From: Rhodospirillaceae bacterium
GTDB taxonomy: Bacteria; Pseudomonadota; Alphaproteobacteria; Rhodospirillales; Rhodospirillaceae
Length of the DNA: 64,000 bases
Assembly (NCBI GenBank): GCA_009693785.1
Contig: SHWP01000002.1
Coordinates: 59,128 to 123,127, forward strand
Reading direction: 5' to 3'
Below, in pieces: positions 1-8,484 of the stretch. The position numbers were made by a program, and so were the translations under genes. The notes under the pieces were generated by a model. The model did not search any database. It was given only the letters and a program-made list of their open reading frames with translations, and had not been told where the DNA came from. Numbering within the stretch: position 1 is the stretch's first letter; each line of letters begins with the position of its first letter.

Positions 1-2084
1 AAAATCTCAATCTTGGCCGGGTCACGCGCCGTTCCTATGCTTCGCCGGGCGGCCGCGTTCTCACGTGTGAGAATCAAATGACCGTCGGCCAGGACCGTGG
101 CCTGCCAACCTGTCTCGACCATTGTTGTTGCGTTTGCTTCGGCGATCAACGCAGGCCCAGTAATTTTTGACCCAACTGAAAGGGCCGCGCGGTCGTGAAC
201 CAGTGCGTCGTGACTCTCACCCTTTGAGATCAACCGCACGCGCGCAACCGGCGAGGGAGTGTTTGCGGTAGCGGGTGGATGAAAGGCCTCAGGCGGTGTC
301 GTGATATGTGTTGCCACTGCTTCGATGTCGGCGCTTTCGCAAATGATGGTTTTGCTGTCTGGAGCAAAGCCAAACTTCTGGCGGTAGACGACTGCGAAGG
401 CTTGTTGCATCTCCAATAACGAGCCCCAAGTCACAGCCAATGGCGTATCGCTGCCTTCGGCCCGCAAATGCAGCCGTTGCGTGATGCTGATTTGTCCTGG
501 CATAACATCGCGCGCAAGTTCATCACGCGCTGTTCGAACCAATGTCTCAAGGACAAGCATGATTGCCGCAAGGTGCGGCTCATCTAATGGTAATTCGATG
601 GTTTGCTGCTTGTTGACGCTTTGCGCGGCCAAGCCGATGCCAAAGGCCGAGAGCACGCCTGCTAATGGATGGATGACAACGGTGGCGATATCCAAGGCTT
701 CGGCCACAAGGCAGGCATGTTGCCCGCCTGCACCCCCGAAACTTGCGAGCGCATAACCCGTGACATCATAACCTTGTTCGATCGATACGCGTTTGATGGC
801 GCGGGCCATGTTATCGACGGCGATGGCAATGAAGTCACTAGCCACATTCTCAGGTGTGCGCGGCTGGCCGGTGGTTGCGCTGATGTCATCGGCCAGCCGC
901 ATGAATTTCTCCCGGGCAACTTGACTGTCGAGCGCTTGATCAGCGCCGGGCCCAAACGCTCGAGGGAAAAACTGCGGCTGAATCTTGCCCAGCAACACGT
1001 TGCAGTCGGTCACGGTTAGGGGGCCGCCCTTGCGGTAACAGGCCGGGCCGGGTTGGGCTCCGGCGGATTCTGGGCCGACACGGAGCCGCAACCCATCGAA
1101 TTGGCAAATCGACCCGCCGCCCGCGGCGACGGTATGAATTTTCATCATCGGCGCGCGCAATCGCACGCCTGCCACCATCGTGTCGTAGGCGCGCTCAAAG
1201 TCACCGGCGATGTGCGAAACATCGGTCGATGTGCCGCCCATGTCAAAGCCGATAATTTTATCGAACCCCGCCGCTCGCGCGGTTTGCGCCACGCCCACCA
1301 CGCCACCAGCCGGACCCGATAGCACCGCATCCTTGCCATGGAACCGCTCGGCAGCGGCAAGTCCGCCACTCGACTGCATAAAGTACAAGCGTGCGCCGCC
1401 GGTTTGCTGAGACAGGCGTTCGACATAGGCCCTCAAGACCGGTGACAAGTAGGCGTCGGCGACTGTGGTGTCGCCGCGCCCGATAATTTTCATGACGGGG
1501 TTGACGCGGTGGGATACAGAAATTTGTGTAAACCCCAGGTCTTTTGCAATCGCTTCGAGGGTCATCTCATGCGCAGGATAGCGGTCGGCATGCATCAAAA
1601 CGATGGCGAGTGATTTAAAACCGGAGGCGCGTAGAGATGCCAACGCTGCGCGTGCGTGCGACCGGTCGATCTCTTGCAAAATTTCACCATGGGCAGAGGT
1701 GCGCTCACGAATCTCGGCAACCTGGTCGTAGATCATCGCGGGCAATTTGATATTCAGATCGAACAGGCGAGGGCGGTGCTGCGTGCCGATGCGAAGCACA
1801 TCGCCGAGGCCGGCCGTGATTGCGAGTGCGGTTGGCTCACCTTTGCGTTCGAGCAACGCGTTCGTTGCGATGGTGGTGCCAACTTTAATGGCATCGATGT
1901 TGCTGGCCGGAAATGGCGCACCCGGAGGTAGTTTCATGATCGAGCGCATGCCGTGCAGCGCTGCATCGTCGTAATGAGCTGGATCGTCCGAAAGAAGCTT
2001 GGCGGTCGTGAGTGCGCCATCTGGGGCAATGGCGACGATATCGGTGAAGGTGCCGCCCCTGTCGATCCAAAACTGCCACCCCAT
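1..2084 (-). CDS. 5-oxoprolinase / hydantoinase A-type ATPase, 3' part outside window
   Basis: Hydantoinase/oxoprolinase family enzyme: ATP-dependent ring opening of 5-oxoproline or hydantoin-like substrates in the cytoplasm. This reading frame is absent from the ORF track because it leaves the window. Reading the minus strand gives IDRGGTFTDIVA near residue 7 (the N-terminal nucleotide-binding signature), then GPAGGVVG near residue 255 and FDMGGTSTDVSH near residue 280. About 694 codons are present. Family fusions of HyuA and HyuB run to about 1200 residues, so a HyuB half may follow outside, but this cannot be seen. I chose ATG 2084 because it directly precedes the conserved start; an in-frame ATG at 2150 would add 22 unconserved residues. 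Substrate (oxoproline or hydantoin) is uncertain. It is divergent from feoA. Confidence 0.85.
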   Translation of the reverse strand, partial: MGWQFWIDRGGTFTDIVAIAPDGALTTAKLLSDDPAHYDDAALHGMRSIMKLPPGAPFPASNIDAIKVGTTIATNALLERKGEPTALAITAGLGDVLRIGTQHRPRLFDLNIKLPAMIYDQVAEIRERTSAHGEILQEIDRSHARAALASLRASGFKSLAIVLMHADRYPAHEMTLEAIAKDLGFTQISVSHRVNPVMKIIGRGDTTVADAYLSPVLRAYVERLSQQTGGARLYFMQSSGGLAAAERFHGKDAVLSGPAGGVVGVAQTARAAGFDKIIGFDMGGTSTDVSHIAGDFERAYDTMVAGVRLRAPMMKIHTVAAGGGSICQFDGLRLRVGPESAGAQPGPACYRKGGPLTVTDCNVLLGKIQPQFFPRAFGPGADQALDSQVAREKFMRLADDISATTGQPRTPENVASDFIAIAVDNMARAIKRVSIEQGYDVTGYALASFGGAGGQHACLVAEALDIATVVIHPLAGVLSAFGIGLAAQSVNKQQTIELPLDEPHLAAIMLVLETLVRTARDELARDVMPGQISITQRLHLRAEGSDTPLAVTWGSLLEMQQAFAVVYRQKFGFAPDSKTIICESADIEAVATHITTPPEAFHPPATANTPSPVARVRLISKGESHDALVHDRAALSVGSKITGPALIAEANATTMVETGWQATVLADGHLILTRENAAARRSIGTARDPAKIEI

Positions 2085-2268
2085 TGCGCGGTCCCGATCC
2101 TGCGAATCGCCTGCTACTGAATTGTGCCGTTTCGATAGCAGTAGGCCCATAAAAACAACAGCGACCGTTGGGGTTGCGCCACCGAAAGACCACGCTAACA
2201 CATTGTTAAATCTATATTTTTAATATGGCATGCAATGGTATTGAGCCAGATCATGGCAAAAACTCTAA

Positions 2269-2297
2269 TTGCGAATAATTCTTAATATCGCTATATG
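2269..2297 (+). promoter_or_regulatory. Candidate sigma70 promoter of feoABC
   Basis: TTGCGA, a 17-base spacer and TATATG lie 57 bases before the feoA start. The spacer is AT-rich (AATAATTCTTAATAT) and is flanked by GCGA/TCGC, which may be part of an operator; iron control is expected for feo genes but no clear Fur or Irr consensus is present. Confidence 0.5.
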
Positions 2298-2353
2298 GTG
2301 GCCTAGTCAGCGGTCGTTCCGCGAAGGCGCTGCCGAAGGTGAATGAGCAGAAA

Positions 2354-2599
2354 ATGTCGGCCAAATTTCATGTTTCTCTCGGCGGGCTAAAGGTTGGCGA
2401 AAGCGGCAGGGTCGTGGCCCTGGCGCGCGCCGACCGGCGTTACCGCGAAAAATTGTTGGCCTTTGGCCTGACGCCTGGAACCTTGGTCTCGGTCGAACGC
2501 GTCGCCCCCATGGGCGATCCCATGGAGCTGCGCGTGCGTGGCTTCGCGCTGAGCCTCAGGCGCGGCGAAGCCGACGCCGTGACGGTGGAACGCGCATGA
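2354..2599 (+). CDS. feoA: Ferrous iron transport protein A
   Basis: FeoA, a small cytoplasmic SH3-like protein (81 residues from this start) that acts with FeoB in ferrous iron uptake. The sequence shows the typical pattern of a short beta-barrel protein: a conserved RREKLLAFGLTPG-like segment (here YREKLLAFGLTPG) and a C-terminal RGFALSLRRGEA stretch. The ORF track starts at GTG 2339; I prefer ATG 2354, which has AAGGTGA about 11 bases upstream. Its stop overlaps the feoB start in ATGA (2596-2599), so the two are translationally coupled. First gene of feoABC. Confidence 0.92.
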   Translation: MSAKFHVSLGGLKVGESGRVVALARADRRYREKLLAFGLTPGTLVSVERVAPMGDPMELRVRGFALSLRRGEADAVTVERA

Positions 2600-4935
2600 C
2601 CGCCCGCATGGACAAACCCTTGACCATTGCCATCGTTGGCAACCCGAATTGTGGCAAGACATCGCTCTTCAATGCGCTGACAGGCTCGCACCAAAAAGTT
2701 GGCAATTGGCCGGGCGTGACGGTCGACCGCAAAGAGGGTTATTTCACACATCAAGGCCGCAAGGTCGCGGTAGTCGATTTACCGGGTGTTTATTCGTTGG
2801 CAGTTTCGGGCGAAAGCTCAATCGACGAACGCATCGCTCGCGATTTCATTCTCTCTCGCGAATCCGATCTCGTCGTCAATATTATCGATGCCTCGAATTT
2901 GGAGCGGAACCTCTACCTCACCACTCAGCTGGCCGAGATGGGTGTGCCGATGATTGTTGTCCTGAACATGATGGACGCGGCGCGCGCCAAGGGTCTGACA
3001 ATCGATTTGGCTGCAATACAAGATCAACTTGGCGTAACGGTGGCGGGCGTCGTGGCGACAACGGGCGAGGGGTTAGCCACGCTGAAGAGCATCCTGATCT
3101 TTACCGAACCTTCGGCCAGCATCCCTCGCCTGAGCATCGACTTTGGCGAGGTTGTGAACAAAGAGATCTCAGCTTTGACAGCGATGATCCCTGCGCGAGC
3201 GGGGAACAATCCAGCTTATGCGCGATGGGCCGCGGTCAAATTGCTGGAAGGCGATGCAGGCGTCATAGGTAGCGTGAATGAAGCTGTTCGAAGTGCGGTC
3301 ATGGTATCTCAAAGACGCATCGCGGCCACCGCTAACGAAGATGCGGACATTCTAATCGCCGACCGGCGGTTCACCATGGCGCACGCATTGGTGCAAACCG
3401 CCGTGACGCGGCACGGCATTGCCAGCAGGTCGATCACCGACCGCATTGATGCGGTTGTGCTCAATCGCGTGCTAGGCATCCCGATCTTTCTCGCTGTCAT
3501 GTATGTGATGTTTTTATTCACGATCGATGTCGGTAATGCGTTCATCGATTTCTTCGACATTCTCGCGGGCACCATTCTGGTCGGCGGTGTTGGCCATGTT
3601 TTGAACGCGCTGGGTGCCCCTGCGTGGTTTGTCACCATCTTGGCTGGTGGTGTTGGTGGCGGGATGCAAACCGTGGCGACCTTCATTCCGATCATCGGCT
3701 GTTTGTTCTTGTTCCTATCTGTCCTTGAAGACAGCGGTTATATGGCGCGCGCGGCTTTTGTGATGGACCGGTTCATGCGCGCATTGGGGTTGCCGGGTAA
3801 ATCCTTCGTGCCGATGATGGTGGGCTTTGGCTGCACGGTACCCGCCGTGATGTCGACGCGCACACTCGATAATCACCGCGACCGCGTGCTGACGGCGGTG
3901 ATGTCGCATTTCATGTCGTGCGGCGCGCGGTTGCCGGTTTATGCCTTGTTTGCGGCCGCGTTCTTCCCGGTTGGCGGGCAAAACATTGTTTTCCTGCTCT
4001 ACATTATCGGCTTGGCCTTTGCGGTGGCCACGGGGCTATTGCTGAAAAACACCATTTTGGCCGGACATTCCGCGCCGTTCTTGATGGAACTGCCGCTGTA
4101 TCACCGACCGACATTACGGGGCGTGTTGATCCGCACCTGGGAACGGTTGAAGGCCTTTGTGTTCAAAGCGGGTAAGTTCATCGTGATGGTTGCGGTGGTG
4201 CTGACGTTCCTGAACTCATGGGGCCGCGATGGCAGTTTTGGCAACGAAAACACACAAAACTCCGTGCTCGCGGCGGTTGGTGAAACACTGATCCCGGTTT
4301 TCAAACCCATGGGGATCCGCGAGGACAATTGGCCCGCTGCGGTTGGGCTATTCACCGGGTTGTTTGCCAAGGAAGTCGTCGTGGGCACGCTTGATGCCCT
4401 TTATTCGCAAATGGCTGCGGATGAAGCGGGTGCCGGGGCCCAGAAGCCTGGATTTGATTTTTGGGCGGGTATCGGCAATGCGTTTGCTTCAGTCCCCACT
4501 AATCTCGCGAGCCTTGCCGACCGCCTGCCCGATCCCTTGGGGCTCAATTTGACAATCGCCGAGAATGTAGAAGATGCCGCCGAGAAGCAGGCCGTGACCA
4601 TCAATACCTTCGGCATGATCGCATCGAAGTTTGACGGAGCTATTGGCGCCTTCGCCTATCTCATCGCGATTCTTCTCTACTCGCCATGCATGTCAGCCCT
4701 ATCGGCCTATTACCGCGAGCTTTCGGGGGGATGGACGGCCTTCGTCGCCCTTTACTCGACTGCTTTGGGGTATGGCTTTGGGGTGCTGACCTACCAGATC
4801 GGCACATTCAGCCGCGATCCGGCCACAGCGAGCATTTGGATCGGTGTGATCCTTGCTTTGATTCTGAGTGGCGTGGGAGCCCTCATCATTACCGGGCGGC
4901 GCGGACGTCCGTCTGTCCTGGCTCCGGCCGAGTGA
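2596..4935 (+). CDS. feoB: Ferrous iron transporter B (GTPase-permease)
   Basis: FeoB, inner-membrane ferrous iron transporter of 779 residues, normal length for the family. The N-terminal G domain shows G1 GNPNCGKTS (residues 15-23), G3 DLPG (61-64) and NMMD in the G4 position (124-127). The membrane part starts near residue 295 and carries the Gate segment with MVGFGCTVPAVMSTRTL near residues 408-425, containing the conserved Cys, and a second Gate region with GLFAKEVVVGTL. Coupled by ATGA to feoA and followed after 15 bases by feoC. All landmark motifs are intact, so the protein is probably functional. Confidence 0.97.
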   Translation: MTARMDKPLTIAIVGNPNCGKTSLFNALTGSHQKVGNWPGVTVDRKEGYFTHQGRKVAVVDLPGVYSLAVSGESSIDERIARDFILSRESDLVVNIIDASNLERNLYLTTQLAEMGVPMIVVLNMMDAARAKGLTIDLAAIQDQLGVTVAGVVATTGEGLATLKSILIFTEPSASIPRLSIDFGEVVNKEISALTAMIPARAGNNPAYARWAAVKLLEGDAGVIGSVNEAVRSAVMVSQRRIAATANEDADILIADRRFTMAHALVQTAVTRHGIASRSITDRIDAVVLNRVLGIPIFLAVMYVMFLFTIDVGNAFIDFFDILAGTILVGGVGHVLNALGAPAWFVTILAGGVGGGMQTVATFIPIIGCLFLFLSVLEDSGYMARAAFVMDRFMRALGLPGKSFVPMMVGFGCTVPAVMSTRTLDNHRDRVLTAVMSHFMSCGARLPVYALFAAAFFPVGGQNIVFLLYIIGLAFAVATGLLLKNTILAGHSAPFLMELPLYHRPTLRGVLIRTWERLKAFVFKAGKFIVMVAVVLTFLNSWGRDGSFGNENTQNSVLAAVGETLIPVFKPMGIREDNWPAAVGLFTGLFAKEVVVGTLDALYSQMAADEAGAGAQKPGFDFWAGIGNAFASVPTNLASLADRLPDPLGLNLTIAENVEDAAEKQAVTINTFGMIASKFDGAIGAFAYLIAILLYSPCMSALSAYYRELSGGWTAFVALYSTALGYGFGVLTYQIGTFSRDPATASIWIGVILALILSGVGALIITGRRGRPSVLAPAE

Positions 4936-4950
4936 TCAAGGTTCCCTAAC

Positions 4951-5232
4951 ATGATCCTCACCGACCTTCGAGATTATCTAGCGTCGCGCAAACGTGCATC
5001 GGTGGCCGAGATTTCCAATCACTTCGGCATGGATGTCCCAGCCCTCGAGGGCTTATTGGCGGCCTGGATCGCCAAGGGCCGCGTGCGGCGGTTGAAGGAT
5101 CACTTGCCGTGCGGAACGTGCGGTAAATGTGAATCAGCAACCACGGATATCTACGAATGGGTGGGCGTCAACGGTTGCCCGGACCCGGTGATCAGTGGCC
5201 GGCGCCTCAGCCAGCAGGTTACCGGTACGTGA
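4951..5232 (+). CDS. feoC: FeoC-like winged-helix protein with Cys cluster
   Basis: Small (93 residues) FeoC-type protein. Residues 1-50 form a winged-helix fold (LTDLRDYLASRKRASVAEISNHFGMDVPALEGLL). This is followed by CGTCGKC (Cys54, 57, 60) and Cys76, matching the FeoC pattern of four cysteines that can hold an Fe-S cluster. It follows feoB by 15 bases and is clearly in the same operon; FeoC proteins are thought to regulate or stabilise FeoB. Its last 14 bases overlap the 3' end of the convergent DUF1800 gene. Confidence 0.88.
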   Translation: MILTDLRDYLASRKRASVAEISNHFGMDVPALEGLLAAWIAKGRVRRLKDHLPCGTCGKCESATTDIYEWVGVNGCPDPVISGRRLSQQVTGT

Positions 5233-6853
5233 ATTCGGGTGCCGCAGAGATGAGTGCAACCAGTCGGCGCAGCTCATTCTCTTGGGTTTGCAAACTCGCC
5301 GTGCCGTTACCAAGATAAGACTGTATGCCACTGCTTGATGCGGCCCATGCGCGGAGCGCGTCGTAACCAGATTTCGATATCTGATAGCCAACGATGCGGC
5401 CGATCCAATCATCCAGTAGTTCTGCGGTCGACTTGGTATCAATCGACTCATTGCGCAACGTCACGCTTAACGCACCGTTTGAAATGGCCGTGAGGTTGGT
5501 ATTCCACTGCGTCATCAAGCCCGTTGTGCTCAGCCAGTAATCACTGTCATCCGGCCAGCCATCAGGCGTGCCCCACAAGAACAGGGCGTCCTTGGTTCCA
5601 GTAAAGGCCGTGGACATCAAACGCGTTGGCTTGATTTTCGAGTTGATGGTGCGTGCAAACGCAATGACCTTCTCATACGGGCGACGCACCTTAACGGCCG
5701 GGCCTTCCATGACTTGAGTGTACCTCAAGATTTCGCGTAACACCGAGGCAATCTGGTCGGGGCTTTGACGGTTGTCGAGCCAAGTTTGGATTGCGAGTTG
5801 CACGACTTCTGAGGGTGGGTTATCGCCAAAAATGCGTATGGCAATTTTGTTGACGACGAACTCGGCAGTCTTTACGTGCTGGGCCGCCAGCTCGATCACC
5901 TTATTGCCCTGCGCCACGCCAGTGGCTGCTTGCGCGTCAGTGACCGGCTGCAAGGGGGCAAGGTCGACACCCAAAAACTTCGCGGCATTGCGGTTATGGT
6001 ATGTGGACTCATACACAAACTGACCATTGGCAGGCAGTGAACGCGTATTCGAAATGCGCTGGTTCATGCCCACCGTCCAGCCTGACAAGGCGCGGCTGGC
6101 TTGCAGGATGTCTTGATCTGAAAACCCACGAGAGTTTGAACCCACGGGCTCAGGGCCTGGGCCATTCCATGGCGGGGTTGTCACCCCGAGGTAAGCGCCA
6201 CGCCCCATAGTGTGAAGTTCCAAGAGTTCACGCCCATAATTCTCGTTGGGTGTTGTCGCGCGGCTCACAGCGTTATCGAGATAGAACAGCATCGCCGTGG
6301 AGCGTGCATTGGCATTCACCAGGTCGGTGAAATTCCCCAAAGCGTACCGGCGCATGACTTGCTGGTCGTAGATTGGCAAGGTGAACATCACCTGCGAGCC
6401 CTCGGCTTGGGCAACGTTAAAATGCCGATGCCAAAAATCCACCATGAGCTCGCGGATCTGCGCGGTATTGTGAACGTTGCGAATCCAGGTCGCTGCGATT
6501 GTCTCCTCAGCGATGCGATTGATTTCGTTTTGCGGCAATGTCCGGGTGCGGGTGACGTCGTCGTAGATGTCGTAGAGTTCCTTTCCAGACATGGACAGGG
6601 TATTGAGCGGGCGGTCCTCGTCAACGGCGGGCCAAATTCCCTGGGCATCATTGCGCTCGCCATACGTAATGCGCAGCGCGGCATCAGCCAGGATTTGGGT
6701 CGTAATGGGATCATCACCTAGGGGCGCGGCAAGCTGTTCTTCAACCCAACCGGCCCAGCCTATGGCTTGAACTCTGGCGATGTCGGTGTCGCGCGCGCCG
6801 AACGTCACGCGGTTCAGGGCAATTAGTTTGGGAGATGGTTTATCGGGTAACAT
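5219..6853 (-). CDS. DUF1800 family protein
   Basis: DUF1800 protein of 544 residues, function unknown. It opens with LNRVTFGARDTDIARVQAIGWAGWVEEQL, the usual start of this family, and continues with LMVDFWHRHFNV and NYGRELLELHTMG(RGAY), both typical DUF1800 segments. No clear signal peptide is seen at this start. It lies 41 bases downstream of a DUF1501 gene on the same strand; the two families are very often neighbours and are presumed to act together at or outside the cytoplasmic membrane. The 3' end overlaps feoC by 14 bases. Confidence 0.9.
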   Translation of the reverse strand: MLPDKPSPKLIALNRVTFGARDTDIARVQAIGWAGWVEEQLAAPLGDDPITTQILADAALRITYGERNDAQGIWPAVDEDRPLNTLSMSGKELYDIYDDVTRTRTLPQNEINRIAEETIAATWIRNVHNTAQIRELMVDFWHRHFNVAQAEGSQVMFTLPIYDQQVMRRYALGNFTDLVNANARSTAMLFYLDNAVSRATTPNENYGRELLELHTMGRGAYLGVTTPPWNGPGPEPVGSNSRGFSDQDILQASRALSGWTVGMNQRISNTRSLPANGQFVYESTYHNRNAAKFLGVDLAPLQPVTDAQAATGVAQGNKVIELAAQHVKTAEFVVNKIAIRIFGDNPPSEVVQLAIQTWLDNRQSPDQIASVLREILRYTQVMEGPAVKVRRPYEKVIAFARTINSKIKPTRLMSTAFTGTKDALFLWGTPDGWPDDSDYWLSTTGLMTQWNTNLTAISNGALSVTLRNESIDTKSTAELLDDWIGRIVGYQISKSGYDALRAWAASSSGIQSYLGNGTASLQTQENELRRLVALISAAPEFTYR

Positions 6854-6894
6854 GACGCCTCGGTTTCATTACAATCGTCATTTTGAATATCGAC

Positions 6895-8142
6895 TTACGC
6901 TTTTTTGCCGCCCAACGTCCCGGCATCGTCGCCGTTAACTATGCCCATCGGCTGGTAGGGAATCGTGGGGAACACTTGATCCAGCCGACGCGCACCGTGA
7001 CGTTTGGCCAAGACTTCGCCGATCACGCGGCGGTAGTCGGTCGTGACGTCAAGGTCGCCGTTGAAGAGTTGATTGGGGGCCAGCCCTGGCCAGGTGCCGT
7101 AAATCTTGCCGCCGTTGACGTTGCCGCCTAGCACGAACATGTACCCGCCCGAGCCATGGTCGGTGCCTTGGCTTGCGTTTTCGCGGAAGCGGCGGCCAAA
7201 TTCGGTCATCGTGACGACTGTGGTTTTCGCACGGAAATTCGAGATCTCGCGCCAGAACGCGCCAAGCGAACGGGCTAAATCTGATGCACGAGCATTAAAT
7301 TCAGCCAGGAGGTTGTTGTGGTGGTCCCAACCACCCATGTCGATGTGGGCGACTTCAAGGCCGATATTCATTTTCATCAGCGACGCAAGCGAACGCAACG
7401 ATGTGGTTAGTGCGCCGCCCGGATAGCCGTAGTTGGTATTATCCGTCGCCAAGTTGCGCAGGCCGGTTTGAACCGAGGCAATGGCATCAAGCGTTTGGGT
7501 GGCTGTTTTTTCATAGCCTGTCGTGCCTTTGTTCATAGCACGTATGATATTGGCATTGGCGTCGCCGCCAGAGACCGTAAAGCTACTGGCATTTGAAATT
7601 GCAATAGACCCGTTAAAGCCCAACAGCGATTCCGGATTATTCGTCGACAGCGCGATGGTTCCAAGCTGCGGGCGAGTGCCTGAGAGCGATTTTAAATGGC
7701 GGGTCAACCAGCCATCAGTTGGCGTTAGCTCATCTTGATTGACACCCAACTCCATAAGCTCTTGGCAGGCGAAATGGCTGCGCTCCTGCATGCGCATGCC
7801 AGCGGAATGAACAATGGCCAGGCTCTTGGCATCGTAAAGCGCCTTGAGTTCAGTTGTTGACGGATGGAGGTAAAAATCCACGCCCTGAAGGGTGCCGACG
7901 CCAAGACCAGCATTGTTGCCGCTCGATAACACGCGGATTGTGGGGCGGTTGCTGATGTAGTTAGCGTCGCCAGCGGGGGCGATCATTTGCAGGCCGTCGC
8001 TGCCAAACCTTAAATACAGAACGATAAGGATGTCTTTCGCAGGCGCTTGCTGCGCAAATGCGACCTTAAGCCCCGGGGTGACGGCTGCAAAAACAGCGCC
8101 CGATGTGGCGGTTCGCAGAACTGAGCGGCGGGACAGGTTCAT
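6895..8142 (-). CDS. DUF1501 family protein, Tat-exported
   Basis: DUF1501 protein of 415 residues. The N-terminus MNLSRRSVLRTATSGAVFA is a twin-arginine signal, so the folded protein is probably exported to the periplasm. The body shows LYLRFGSDGLQMIAP near the start, HMDMGGWDHHNN-like AHIDMGGWDHHNN, and TEFGRRFRENASQGTDHGSGG, hallmarks of the sulfatase-like DUF1501 fold with metal-binding His/Asp residues. Start ATG 8142 has CAGGAGCTAACG before it, a good ribosome binding site. It leads a two-gene unit with DUF1800. Substrate is unknown. Confidence 0.92.
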   Translation of the reverse strand: MNLSRRSVLRTATSGAVFAAVTPGLKVAFAQQAPAKDILIVLYLRFGSDGLQMIAPAGDANYISNRPTIRVLSSGNNAGLGVGTLQGVDFYLHPSTTELKALYDAKSLAIVHSAGMRMQERSHFACQELMELGVNQDELTPTDGWLTRHLKSLSGTRPQLGTIALSTNNPESLLGFNGSIAISNASSFTVSGGDANANIIRAMNKGTTGYEKTATQTLDAIASVQTGLRNLATDNTNYGYPGGALTTSLRSLASLMKMNIGLEVAHIDMGGWDHHNNLLAEFNARASDLARSLGAFWREISNFRAKTTVVTMTEFGRRFRENASQGTDHGSGGYMFVLGGNVNGGKIYGTWPGLAPNQLFNGDLDVTTDYRRVIGEVLAKRHGARRLDQVFPTIPYQPMGIVNGDDAGTLGGKKA

Positions 8143-8433
8143 CGTTAGCTCCTGGCGGACTTTTTCGACTCTCGTATTATCTCATAATCTGAAGAAAGAT
8201 GCTCGATAACAAAGGCTTGTTACACGGCCAATAAGATGAGAAAAACGAGGTAAACCCTCAATTAGGACTATTTTAATCCTCAATGGGTTGCCCTGTTCGA
8301 CCACCGTTTCGTTACAACCCAATAACACCTGACCCTTCGCCATGGTTGCCGCGTTTGCAAGCCTCATAAATGAGATTTTTCAAACTTTTGTCAACGATAG
8401 TTTTACGTATCGCGATGCAGGCGGCTCAAACAA
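8143..8433. other. Intergenic region between receptor and DUF1501 gene
   Basis: About 290 bases without a credible gene. It should hold the promoter of the DUF1501-DUF1800 unit; on the minus strand an AT-rich stretch ATTATGAGATAATAC lies about 40 bases before the DUF1501 start and could be its -10 region. The 61-residue ORF at 8182-8367 has no recognisable features. Nothing else was recognised. Confidence 0.4.
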
Positions 8434-8461
8434 AAGGGCCGGAGGTTTCCCTCCGGCCCTT
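8434..8461 (-). terminator. Rho-independent terminator of the TonB receptor gene
   Basis: Perfect 12-base stem AAGGGCCGGAGG / CCTCCGGCCCTT with a 4-base loop, followed on the minus strand by TTTTGTTTG. It sits 23 bases after the receptor stop and separates it from the DUF1501 gene. Confidence 0.9.
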
Positions 8462-8484
8462 GGCCGATTCGATAGCAACAAATC

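Noticed and set aside
481-2223. Several short ORFs on both strands over the hydantoinase gene
   Set aside because: They are shadows of the unlisted minus-strand frame that starts at 2084 and runs off the window.
8182-8367. 61-residue minus-strand ORF
   Set aside because: No domain, no good ribosome binding site and no conservation evidence; intergenic by default.
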